The position numbers were made by a program, and so were the translations under genes. Source: an uncultured Lachnospiraceae bacterium (lineage in GTDB: Bacteria > Bacillota > Clostridia > Lachnospirales > Lachnospiraceae). From it: a stretch of DNA of 43,310 nt. Of this stretch, positions 8,622-16,388 are shown in pieces. The notes below the pieces were generated by a model. It was not told the DNA's origin and made no database searches. It saw nothing but the letters and a program-made list of their open reading frames with translations. How positions within the stretch are numbered: position 1 is the stretch's first letter; each line of letters starts with the position of its first letter. Location of the stretch: assembly GCA_947363565.1 (NCBI GenBank), contig CANAPP010000026.1:1-43310 (forward strand), given 5' to 3'.

Positions 8622-8987
8622 ATGGAGATTAGGAGACTTGAACATGATTTTTCAGTATGTAAGGTATCGGATTATTCGCAGGTTGACCTTGAGGAAGAGT
8701 TCTGCTTTGTAGGAAAAACAGATGAGGAGAGGTCGGTTGTCTGCATAACGGATCATGCGCCTGGGAATACAACGGAGCGCGACGACGGGTGGAAAGCGTT
8801 TCGGATACAGGGGGTGCTGGATTTTTCCATGGTGGGAGTACTGGCGAGGATATCTGCATTGATGGCGGATAACGGGATTGGAATATTTGCGGTCTCGACG
8901 TACAACACAGACTACATTCTTACGAAGAAAGAAAACCATGAAAAGGCGCTGGCGGTGCTTGCTCAGGCAGGGTATAAGATTATTTAG
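8622..8987 (+). CDS. ACT domain protein
   Basis: This 121-residue protein resembles the small CASTOR/ACT_7-type ACT proteins, which bind amino acids. The C-terminal half, from FRIQGVLDFSMVGVLARISALMADNGIGIF to the end, has the beta-alpha-beta pattern of an ACT domain with the ligand-side glycine. I chose the ATG at 8622 over 8607, because GGGAGGG at 8609-8615 is properly spaced before it. No catalytic domain is attached, so it is probably a regulatory amino-acid sensor for a neighbouring enzyme or transporter (inference). It sits between the antiporter and the racemase-like gene in the same direction. Confidence 0.78.
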   Translation: MEIRRLEHDFSVCKVSDYSQVDLEEEFCFVGKTDEERSVVCITDHAPGNTTERDDGWKAFRIQGVLDFSMVGVLARISALMADNGIGIFAVSTYNTDYILTKKENHEKALAVLAQAGYKII

Positions 8988-9020
8988 TTCGGAAGAAAGG
9001 CGGCGTGAAAGGAGTTGGAT

Positions 9021-9740
9021 ATGAGGATCAAGGTAATTATGTCGGATAAGGCGATGAGCAGGGAGACGATGGATGCCAGGGAGGAGATGCTAAAGATTGC
9101 GCTTTCCTCTGACGCGGCAGTATCGGTTGACTGTATCAAGCGGGGGCCGGACGAGCTGGACTGCAATACGGACGAGGCTTTTGCGGCGGCAGAGATGGTA
9201 AAGGAGAGTATTAAGGCGGAGAGAGAAGGCTTTGATGCGATCGTCATCTACTGCTTCAGTGATGTAGGGATTGACGCGATCCGGGAAAATGTGCGGATTC
9301 CGGTCATCGGACCGGGGGAGACGTCCCTTGCGGCGGCTTCTATGCTGTGTAATCGCTTTACCGTGCTGACGTCAGAAAGCGCCAATATTCCAAGAACGTA
9401 TCGGAGGCTGATGCGAAACGGGATTGCGCGGGAGAAGATGGCGTCGGTAAGAGCACTGGATATTCCGATTGGAGAGCTGAGGAGCAATCCGAAGGCCACA
9501 GAGGAATATTTAAGAGCGGTGTGTAAAAAGGCTGTGGAGGAAGACCGCGCGGACGGGATTATCTTAGGATGTCTTGGCATGGCGGGATACGGAAAAAAGA
9601 TAGAGGATGAGCTGCCGCTTAAAGTGATCGATCCGGCATTTGTGGCGGTCGCATATGCGGAGCTGTGCGTGAGGACGTCTCTTACGCACATTACGGCGGT
9701 GTATCCGGCATTTGAGAACAACAGTCATGTGGAACTGTAA
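9021..9740 (+). CDS. Asp/Glu/hydantoin racemase family protein
   Basis: This 239-residue protein is a member of the Asp/Glu/hydantoin racemase superfamily, which uses two cysteines as opposing acid and base. Both are present: C78 in VIYCFSDVG and C184 in ILGCLGMAG. These contexts match hydantoin racemases (CFxDxG and GCxGM) better than glutamate racemases. VPVIGPGETSLAAA-like sequence near residues 93-105 is also typical. The ATG at 9021 has AAAGGAG at 9008-9014 six bases upstream; the TTG at 9015 touches that site and is rejected. Racemisation of a 5-substituted hydantoin or a related amino-acid derivative is likely, but the substrate is unknown. The neighbours (PuuE-like proteins, argH, ACT, amino-acid symporter) point to a ureide or amino-acid derivative. 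Confidence 0.82.
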   Translation: MRIKVIMSDKAMSRETMDAREEMLKIALSSDAAVSVDCIKRGPDELDCNTDEAFAAAEMVKESIKAEREGFDAIVIYCFSDVGIDAIRENVRIPVIGPGETSLAAASMLCNRFTVLTSESANIPRTYRRLMRNGIAREKMASVRALDIPIGELRSNPKATEEYLRAVCKKAVEEDRADGIILGCLGMAGYGKKIEDELPLKVIDPAFVAVAYAELCVRTSLTHITAVYPAFENNSHVEL

Positions 9741-9791
9741 CTGTTAATCCGGTAGTTTATTTGACTACCCACTCTTTACAAGGAGGTATTT

Positions 9792-11333
9792 ATGACACAT
9801 TTATTTGATATGGTAAACCAGCTTTTTGCAGGCGCTGTTCCGGTGGCAGATTTTCTCTGGGATTTTCCGACGAATTTTGAATGGTACGCGAATATTCCGA
9901 TTTTAGGGAACTTTTCGGTGGCAATTCTTCTGCTTCTTGGAGGAAGTTTGTATTTTACGATCAAATTCGGTTTTGTGCAGGTGAAAGAATTTAAGACCAG
10001 TATAAGGATGCTGACCCAGAAGAAAGAGACGACTGTCGGTACGTCACAGTTGGCGGCATTCCTCATCAGTATGGGCGGCCGTGTGGGAGCCGGGAATATC
10101 GTGGGTGTGACAGGCGCGGTGACCATCGGAGGCCCGGGAGCCATATTCTGGATGTGGGTATCTGCATTTATGGGGATGGCGACGGCATTTGGCGAGGCGA
10201 CGCTGGCGCAGATTTTTAAAGAGAAAAAGGACAATGAATACGTAGGCGGTTTTACCTTCTACATCCAGAAAATATGGAAGAATAAGGTGTGGATCGGCAC
10301 AGGCATGTGCATCCTCTATCTGCTCTACAATATGCTGAGTATCCCGGTACATACGTTCCATGTGTTTACGGCGGCAAGTTCCATTGCAAATGAGGTGACC
10401 GGCCGGACGACGGAAGTGACGGAGCCGCTTTATTACGTGATAGCTATAGCAATCGTAGTGATCATCGCGGTTATTACTTTCGGCGGGATAAAGAGTGTGG
10501 TAAAGTTCTCAGACAAGGTAGTGCCGGTGATGGCGATGGGTTATATCGTGATCGTGGGACTGCTGATCATCCTGAATGTGAATAAGGTTCCGGCATTTTT
10601 TGCGGCGGTTTTCGTGGGAGCGTTTAAGCCCCAGGCAATTTTCGGCGGGGCATTCGGTGCGGCGCTGGCACAGGGATTAAAGCGCGGGCTGCTCTCCAAT
10701 GAGGCCGGTATGGGAACCTCCACCCAGGCGGCTTCCATCGCGGATGCCAACCATCCGTGCGAACAGGGCTTCGTGCAGGCCCTTGGCGTGTTCGTAGATA
10801 CCATCGTTATCTGCTCTCTTGCAGGATTTGTAGTTACGGCTGGTGCAATCTGGCAGAGTCCAGGTGTAGACTGGGAGACGATGAAGCTTGATAAGATTGG
10901 GACATTTTTAGCGTCTATCAAAGTGCTGGTTCCGGGAGAGGGAGCGCTTGATACGATCGTCTTTATCTTCGTGGTAGTTGCCTTTGGGTTATTTGCATTT
11001 ACCACATTGCTCTGCGACCTGACTTATACAGAGATTGCGGCGAACAAGATATCGAAAAGTAAAGGATTTATCTTCTTTTCCAGAGCGCTGGGTGCACTGT
11101 TTTTCGTACCGCTGGGGACGATTACGGTTCTGGCGGGCTTGCAGCTTGACAATTTGTGGTATGTATCTGACCTGATCAATGTTATACTTATATTTATCAA
11201 TATCCCGACATTGATCGTGGGCAGGAATATTGTCATGAAAGCCTACCGCAATTACAAGACAGGCGGCGGAAAGCGGTTTGTTGCGGCGGATATTGGTATA
11301 GAAAGCGAAGTTTGGAGTAAAGAAGAAAGATAA
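9792..11333 (+). CDS. Sodium:alanine (AGCS) family symporter
   Basis: This 513-residue membrane protein of the alanine/glycine:cation symporter family imports small amino acids with Na+ or H+. Family signatures are SMGGRVGAGNIVGVTGAV, GGPGAIFWMWVSAFMGMATAFGEATLAQ, and GLKRGLLSNEAGMGTSTQAAS in the second half. About 11 hydrophobic helices can be counted. An AAGGAGG site precedes the ATG. The stop codon overlaps the next start by one base (TAATG), so the MATE gene after it is translationally coupled. In this run it is probably the importer of the operon's amino-acid substrate or of a product (inference). Confidence 0.93.
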   Translation: MTHLFDMVNQLFAGAVPVADFLWDFPTNFEWYANIPILGNFSVAILLLLGGSLYFTIKFGFVQVKEFKTSIRMLTQKKETTVGTSQLAAFLISMGGRVGAGNIVGVTGAVTIGGPGAIFWMWVSAFMGMATAFGEATLAQIFKEKKDNEYVGGFTFYIQKIWKNKVWIGTGMCILYLLYNMLSIPVHTFHVFTAASSIANEVTGRTTEVTEPLYYVIAIAIVVIIAVITFGGIKSVVKFSDKVVPVMAMGYIVIVGLLIILNVNKVPAFFAAVFVGAFKPQAIFGGAFGAALAQGLKRGLLSNEAGMGTSTQAASIADANHPCEQGFVQALGVFVDTIVICSLAGFVVTAGAIWQSPGVDWETMKLDKIGTFLASIKVLVPGEGALDTIVFIFVVVAFGLFAFTTLLCDLTYTEIAANKISKSKGFIFFSRALGALFFVPLGTITVLAGLQLDNLWYVSDLINVILIFINIPTLIVGRNIVMKAYRNYKTGGGKRFVAADIGIESEVWSKEER

Positions 11334-12718
11334 TGGATCATTCTCGGATGAAATTCGATACAGAGATTTCGAAAACGATTATTAAAATTGCATGGCCGGC
11401 GATGTTAGAACAGCTCCTTGCCTGTATGGCATCGCTGGTGGATACGGCGATGGTAGGTTCCCTCGGGGCGGTGGCTACGGCATCTGTGGCGGTAAACGTC
11501 GTATTCGTCTGGGTGAGTAATGGGTTGATGGGTTCGGCGGGTACAGGATTTTCCTATATGATCGCGCGTTCCGTGGGCGAGAAAGATCCGGCCAAGACCA
11601 GGAGTCTGGGATTGCAGTCAGTCACCTGTGCGGCATGTGTAGGGATGTTCCTTTTGACCTTGATCTTGTGCTTTCATCAGATGATTCCCGTGTGGATGGG
11701 CGCGGCGGAGGATGTGGTTCCCCATGCAAGGGTGTACCTTCGGATCATCGGGTATGGGATGGTGCCCCAGGCACTTGCTGTTATGCTGTCGTCCAATTAC
11801 CGTTCTACAGGAAATACAAGGCTTCCGCTTATGCTCAGCATCATTGCCAATGTGGGGAATATCGTCGGGAACTTTCTTTTGATATACCCGGAGCGGGATG
11901 TTCTTTTTGGCGGCAGGAGCATTCATATCTGGGGAGCCGGGATGGGGATAAAAGGGGCGGCGTCAGCCACCTGTGCTTCACAGGTATTTCTGGCGCTTAT
12001 GCTCCTTTTTACTATGCGGAAGAAAGAATCCGTGTTTGGACTTGTTCTGGAGAGGAAGGCGTATGCGGTCAGTAAAAGTACGCTTTTCACTTTGAAAAAA
12101 ATCGGGATTCCGGTACTTTTAGAGCGCTGGACGCTGAACTTCGGGCAGGTGGTCCTGACCTCTATCCTTGCTTCTTTAGGAACGGTGGCGCTTTCAGCCC
12201 ATTACCTCACTGCCCAGATTGAAGGAATCTTGTATATGCCGGCCTATGGGATGTCTTATACGGCGACAGCCCTCATCGGACAGGCGATCGGAGCGGGGCG
12301 TAAAAGTCTGACCAAAAGCTATATGAAATATATCTGCTTCTGGGGTGTGGTCCTGATCGAACTTTTCTGTGTCCCGGTAGCACTGGGAGCGCATGTTATC
12401 ATGGAGCTTTTCAGCAGCGATTCCGGCGTAGTAGCGCTTGGGACAAAAACCCTGTTCGTGGCAGCGGTGACGGAGATTTTTTTCTCGTTTTTCGTCATAT
12501 CCAGCGGAATCTTTCGCGGTGCAGGGGACGTGACATTTTCCTTTCTTGTGAGCCTCATCGGCATGTGGGGACTTCGGGTAGGTATGGTGTGGGCGGCGGT
12601 AAATGTGTTCCGTATGGGGATCGTCAGTGTATGGCTGATCATTGGTGTTGACTGTATGGTGCGGATGGTGCTCTGTATATTGAGACTTAAGAGCGGGAAG
12701 TGGCTTAGAGTTGGCTGA
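11333..12718 (+). CDS. MATE family transporter, coupled to the AGCS gene
   Basis: This 461-residue MATE protein begins IKIAWPAMLEQLLACMASLVDTAMVGSLG, the classical MATE first helix and loop. The second half has ALIGQAIGAGRKS and SSGIFRGAGDVTFSF. The start codon shares one base with the AGCS stop, indicating translational coupling and probably a joint physiological role. Pairing an importer with an exporter in one transcript suggests import of a substrate and export of an end product or toxic intermediate (inference). No terminator is evident directly after it. GCTGATCAGC at 12714-12723 is a self-complementary 10-mer without a T tract. Confidence 0.9.
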   Translation: MDHSRMKFDTEISKTIIKIAWPAMLEQLLACMASLVDTAMVGSLGAVATASVAVNVVFVWVSNGLMGSAGTGFSYMIARSVGEKDPAKTRSLGLQSVTCAACVGMFLLTLILCFHQMIPVWMGAAEDVVPHARVYLRIIGYGMVPQALAVMLSSNYRSTGNTRLPLMLSIIANVGNIVGNFLLIYPERDVLFGGRSIHIWGAGMGIKGAASATCASQVFLALMLLFTMRKKESVFGLVLERKAYAVSKSTLFTLKKIGIPVLLERWTLNFGQVVLTSILASLGTVALSAHYLTAQIEGILYMPAYGMSYTATALIGQAIGAGRKSLTKSYMKYICFWGVVLIELFCVPVALGAHVIMELFSSDSGVVALGTKTLFVAAVTEIFFSFFVISSGIFRGAGDVTFSFLVSLIGMWGLRVGMVWAAVNVFRMGIVSVWLIIGVDCMVRMVLCILRLKSGKWLRVG

Positions 12719-12864
12719 TCAGCGAAAGCAGTTTGGACGTTTTACGGCATTTCCGTTGTATTTTAACAAGTTCCTGAAAAAAATAATTTTCACATAAGAC
12801 GGAAAATAATCAGCTTTTAATATTGTGTGTGTTAAAAATAAACAATTAAAATACTTGTAATTCT

Positions 12865-12889
12865 TTAGGTTTTGTCCGACAAAACCTAA
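12865..12889 (+). promoter_or_regulatory. Perfect palindromic operator overlapping the arcA promoter
   Basis: TTAGGTTTTGTC at 12865-12876 and GACAAAACCTAA at 12878-12889 are perfect 12-base arms around a single C. The core TTGTCCGACAA fits the TNGT-N3-ACNA pattern known for FadR/FCD-type GntR operators. It covers the -35 region of the arcA promoter, so binding would affect initiation. The GntR regulator at 1695 is a candidate ligand-responsive binder (inference). Confidence 0.7.
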
Positions 12890-12904
12890 GAAAAAAGGTA
12901 TAAT
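12876..12904 (+). promoter_or_regulatory. arcA promoter
   Basis: TATAAT at 12899-12904 is a consensus -10 hexamer. CCGACA at 12876-12881, 17 bases upstream, is a partial -35 match lying inside the palindrome. Transcription would start near 12911, about 47 bases before the arcA ATG. The preceding 12719-12864 stretch is AT-rich and holds no gene that I can see. Confidence 0.65.
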
Positions 12905-12957
12905 AGATTACAGAGATCGACGCAAACGAGCGGAAGATAAAAATAAGGAGGCAAGAC

Positions 12958-14193
12958 ATGGCAATCCAAGTAAAGAGTGAAATCGGGAAATTAAAAAAAG
13001 TCATGCTCCACAGGCCGGGAAAGGAATTAGAACACCTGGTACCGGGCGACTTAGAGCGGCTGCTTTTTGACGATATCCCTTATCTTAAGACAGCACAGAA
13101 TGAACACGACTTGTTCGCCGGCATCATGCGGGGGGAAGGTGTCGAGGTTGTATATCTGGAAGATCTGACCGCGGATGTGCTTAAGGGAAATGAAGAATTA
13201 AAGCGGCAGTTTGTGGAGCAGTTCATTGCTGAAGGAGAAGTGCCGGATGATAAGATGAGGGAGTACCTTGCATCTTATCTGATGGAGATCAGAGACGAAA
13301 AAGAGCTGGTGCTCAAGCTGATGTCCGGTGTCCGGGTCGGGGAGCTGGAAGTTAAGACAAACCGTCCGCTGGTGAATCTGGTTAAGACGGACAGCCAGTT
13401 TATCATGGATCCGATCCCGAACCTGTATTTTACGCGAGATCCCTTCGCATGTATCGGTAACGGCGTAAGCTTAAACTGTATGTATTCCAGGACAAGGAGA
13501 AGAGAGACACTCTTTGGAAAATATGTTCTGGAGAACCATCCGGATTTTGCAGGGAAGACACCGTTCTATTACACAAGGGAATTGCCGTATTCCATTGAGG
13601 GCGGCGATATCCTGAACTTAAATAGCAAGGTGCTGGCTATCGGGATTTCCCAGAGGACGACAGCGGAAGCGATCGAGCTTTTAGCTCAGCGTATCTTTGC
13701 GGATGAGCATGCGGAGATCGAGACGATCCTTGCGCTTGATATTCCGGCAATCCGGGCGTTCATGCATCTGGATACGGTATGCACGCAGGTAGATTACGAT
13801 AAATTTACCATCCATCCGGGGATTTTAGGGACACTTCGGATCTTCGAGCTTAAAAAGGGTGAGAAACAAGGCGAGCTTAAGGTCACAGAGATGCGTTCCT
13901 CATTGGCAGAGGTCTTAGCGGAGCATTTAAAGCTTGATAAAGTAACGCTTATCCGCTGCGGCGGCAAGGACGCCATCGCATCCGAGCGTGAGCAGTGGAA
14001 TGACGGGTCAAATACGCTCTGTATCGAGCCGGGAAAGGTGGTCGTATATGACCGCAATTATGTGACGAACCAGATCTTAAGAGAGAATGGAATCCGTGTT
14101 CTTGAGATGGCAAGCTCAGAACTGTCAAGAGGTAGAGGGGGCCCGCGGTGCATGAGTATGCCGTTGGAGAGAGAGCGAATGGAAAGCCGGTAA
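12958..14193 (+). CDS. arcA: Arginine deiminase
   Basis: This 411-residue enzyme hydrolyses L-arginine to L-citrulline and ammonia, the first step of the ADI energy pathway. Signatures are the N-terminal LKKVMLHRPGKELEHL, NLYFTRDPFACIGNGVSLN, EGGDILN, HLDTV with the catalytic histidine near residue 270, and RGGPRCMSMPLERE with the nucleophilic cysteine near residue 398. The length is normal and all key residues are present. AAGGAGG lies shortly before the ATG. It heads a group with ornithine carbamoyltransferase and a cyclodeaminase-like gene, under a promoter with a strong palindrome. Confidence 0.97.
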   Translation: MAIQVKSEIGKLKKVMLHRPGKELEHLVPGDLERLLFDDIPYLKTAQNEHDLFAGIMRGEGVEVVYLEDLTADVLKGNEELKRQFVEQFIAEGEVPDDKMREYLASYLMEIRDEKELVLKLMSGVRVGELEVKTNRPLVNLVKTDSQFIMDPIPNLYFTRDPFACIGNGVSLNCMYSRTRRRETLFGKYVLENHPDFAGKTPFYYTRELPYSIEGGDILNLNSKVLAIGISQRTTAEAIELLAQRIFADEHAEIETILALDIPAIRAFMHLDTVCTQVDYDKFTIHPGILGTLRIFELKKGEKQGELKVTEMRSSLAEVLAEHLKLDKVTLIRCGGKDAIASEREQWNDGSNTLCIEPGKVVVYDRNYVTNQILRENGIRVLEMASSELSRGRGGPRCMSMPLERERMESR

Positions 14194-14235
14194 CCTGGCA
14201 TTCACAATATTATTAATGAAAAGGAGATTAAAATC

Positions 14236-15228
14236 ATGGCAACTAATATCAGAGGAAGAAATTATTTGAAACTTTTAGACTATTCATCAAAAGAGATGCG
14301 TTATCTTCTTGACCTTGCAAAAAACTTTAAGGATATGAAGCGTGCAGGAGTTCCGCATAAATATCTGGAAGGAAAGAATATCGTTTTATTATTTGAAAAA
14401 ACATCTACAAGGACACGCTGCTCTTTTGAGGTGGCAGGCATGGATCTTGGCATGGGAGTTACTTACCTTGACCCGGGCAGCAGCCAGATGGGTAAAAAAG
14501 AGAGTATTGCTGACACGGCAAGGGTACTTGGCAGGATGTACGACGGCATCGAGTACAGAGGATTCAGCCAGGAGTTGGTAGAGCAGCTTGCTGAGTATGC
14601 AGGAGTTCCGGTATGGAACGGCCTTACTGACCAGTTCCACCCGACACAGATGCTTGCTGACCTTCTGACCATCGAAGAAAACTTCGGAAGACTGGCAGGG
14701 CTTAACTTCACCTACTTCGGAGATGCCAGAAATAATATGGGCAATTCCCTGATGATCGCCTGTGCAAAGATGGGACTTAACTTTACCGCCTGCGCGCCGA
14801 AGGAATTGTTCCCGGAGGAGTCTCTGGTAAATACTGCAAGAGAGATCGCGGCGGAGAACGGATGCGAGATCCGTCTGACCGAGAGCGTAGAGGAAGGTGC
14901 AACAGGCGCAGACGTTATCTACACAGACATCTGGGTATCCATGGGCGAGCCGGATGAGGTGTGGGAGACAAGGATCAATCTGCTTAAGAAATACCAGGTA
15001 AACGCTGACGTGATGAAAATGGCAAAAGATACTGCCATCTTTATGCACTGCCTGCCGTCCTTCCATGACACGAATACCGTGATCGGTGCCCAGATTGCAG
15101 AGAAATTCGGCATCACCGAGATGGAAGTGACAGACGAGGTATTTGAGTCGAAGCAGTCCGTTGTATTTGACGAGGCAGAGAACCGTATGCATACGATCAA
15201 GGCAGTGGTATATGCGACATTAAAGTAA
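14236..15228 (+). CDS. arcB: Ornithine carbamoyltransferase
   Basis: This 330-residue carbamoyltransferase has the carbamoyl-phosphate site STRTR at residues 57-61, DQFHPTQ near 130, and HCLP at 271-274, where the cysteine marks the ornithine side. In this setting it runs in the catabolic direction: citrulline plus phosphate gives ornithine and carbamoyl phosphate. It lies 42 bases after arcA with AAAGGAG before the start. Sequence alone does not separate a catabolic arcB from a biosynthetic argF; the call rests on the neighbours arcA and carbamate kinase. Confidence 0.95.
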   Translation: MATNIRGRNYLKLLDYSSKEMRYLLDLAKNFKDMKRAGVPHKYLEGKNIVLLFEKTSTRTRCSFEVAGMDLGMGVTYLDPGSSQMGKKESIADTARVLGRMYDGIEYRGFSQELVEQLAEYAGVPVWNGLTDQFHPTQMLADLLTIEENFGRLAGLNFTYFGDARNNMGNSLMIACAKMGLNFTACAPKELFPEESLVNTAREIAAENGCEIRLTESVEEGATGADVIYTDIWVSMGEPDEVWETRINLLKKYQVNADVMKMAKDTAIFMHCLPSFHDTNTVIGAQIAEKFGITEMEVTDEVFESKQSVVFDEAENRMHTIKAVVYATLK

Positions 15229-15250
15229 AGATAGAAAGGGGAAGTTCAGT

Positions 15251-16354
15251 ATGTCATTTGAAATGCCAAGATATCATCATCCGGATTTCACAGAGGAGAG
15301 ATTCGTCAATGCGCCGGATGCAGTATATGAAGTGTCAGAAAAAGACGGCGTAGCGCCGGATAACTATCATAGTACATCCATGTACCCGGAATATTTTAAG
15401 ATAAACGGAGAGTGGAGGCTGGCTGAGGAAAGCCGCATGGATTCCTGTGTTGTTCTTCGAGATGACGGGCGCCTTGCAGTTGTAGAAGCGAGAAACTTAA
15501 AAAAAGGCGATAAGGTCATGCTGGGCAGGACGGAGAAATGCGAGGACGGCATCTATATGCACTGTCATGGATTTGAGGATGACAGTGCTGGGATCGACGA
15601 CCAGTTTGTATTCCGTCAGGGAAGAAGCCGGGAGACATCCTATGCCCGCGACTATGACAAATTATTCGAGCTTTTGAAATATGAGAAAGAACACGGCGGA
15701 AAGGTTGTATGGGTGATGGGTCCGGCATTTGCTTTTGATGCAGACGCAAGGGCAGCGATGGCAGCGCTGTTTGACAACGGCTACGGGCAGGCGCTTTTAG
15801 CCGGAAATGCATTGGCGACCCACGATTTAGAGGGGGCGCTCCTTCACACCGCTCTGGGACAGGATATCTATACCCAGAAGTCCCAGCCAAACGGACATTA
15901 CAATCATCTGGATGTATGCAACAAAGTAAGAAGAAGCGGGTCTATCCCCCAGTTTGTGAAAGATTATGATCTGGATGACGGTATCATCTGCAGTTGCGTG
16001 AGAAACGATATCCCGATTGTGCTGGCAGGCTCCATCCGTGACGACGGACCGCTTCCGGAGGTGATTGCAGATGTATATAAAGCGGCAGATACTATGCGCG
16101 AACAGGTGCGCGGGGCGACGACGGTCATCTGTCTTGCGACGATGCTCCACACCATTGCCACCGGTAATATGACACCGTCTTTCCGCGTGCTCGACGACGG
16201 AACAGTCCGTCCGGTGTACCTTTATACGGTTGACGCTGACGAGTTCGTCGTAAATAAGCTGTTAGACAGAGGAAGCTTAAGTGCGACGACGATCGTGACC
16301 AATGTCCAGGATTTCATCACGCTTGTTGCCAAAGGGCTTGGCGTGATCAAGTAA
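15251..16354 (+). CDS. TIGR00300/LOR-SDH-region protein, putative alternative ornithine cyclodeaminase
   Basis: This 367-residue protein matches my recall of the TIGR00300 family, which is related to the C-terminal part of cyanobacterial ArgZ/AgrE and to an archaeal ornithine cyclodeaminase unrelated to mu-crystallin. The Rossmann-like portion shows VVWVMGPAFAFDADA, ALLAGNALATHDLEGALLHTALG, VLAGSIRDDGPLPEVI and LATMLHTIATGN. It lies 22 bases after ornithine carbamoyltransferase and ends at a bidirectional terminator. The probable reaction is NAD-dependent conversion of ornithine to proline and ammonia, which would let the pathway dispose of ornithine without an arginine/ornithine antiporter. 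Family placement is firm; the exact activity is inferred. Confidence 0.8.
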   Translation: MSFEMPRYHHPDFTEERFVNAPDAVYEVSEKDGVAPDNYHSTSMYPEYFKINGEWRLAEESRMDSCVVLRDDGRLAVVEARNLKKGDKVMLGRTEKCEDGIYMHCHGFEDDSAGIDDQFVFRQGRSRETSYARDYDKLFELLKYEKEHGGKVVWVMGPAFAFDADARAAMAALFDNGYGQALLAGNALATHDLEGALLHTALGQDIYTQKSQPNGHYNHLDVCNKVRRSGSIPQFVKDYDLDDGIICSCVRNDIPIVLAGSIRDDGPLPEVIADVYKAADTMREQVRGATTVICLATMLHTIATGNMTPSFRVLDDGTVRPVYLYTVDADEFVVNKLLDRGSLSATTIVTNVQDFITLVAKGLGVIK

Positions 16355-16358
16355 AGAA

Positions 16359-16381
16359 CCGGCGCGTTGTTTACGCGCCGG
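16359..16381. terminator. Bidirectional hairpin between convergent genes
   Basis: CCGGCGCG (16359-16366) and CGCGCCGG (16374-16381) form a perfect GC-rich stem with a 7-base loop. It separates the convergent cyclodeaminase-like gene and the AraC gene. Short T-rich sequence exists only on the minus-strand side. Confidence 0.75.
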
Positions 16382-16388
16382 CAATACC

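Noticed and set aside
12719-12864. Possible arginine-repressor box before arcA
   Set aside because: AT-rich stretches only partly resemble the box; no paired copies. The FadR-like palindrome is a far better signal.
14389-15192. 267-residue minus-strand open frame within the ornithine carbamoyltransferase gene
   Set aside because: Cysteine- and histidine-rich composition typical of an antisense frame; the plus strand is a canonical enzyme.
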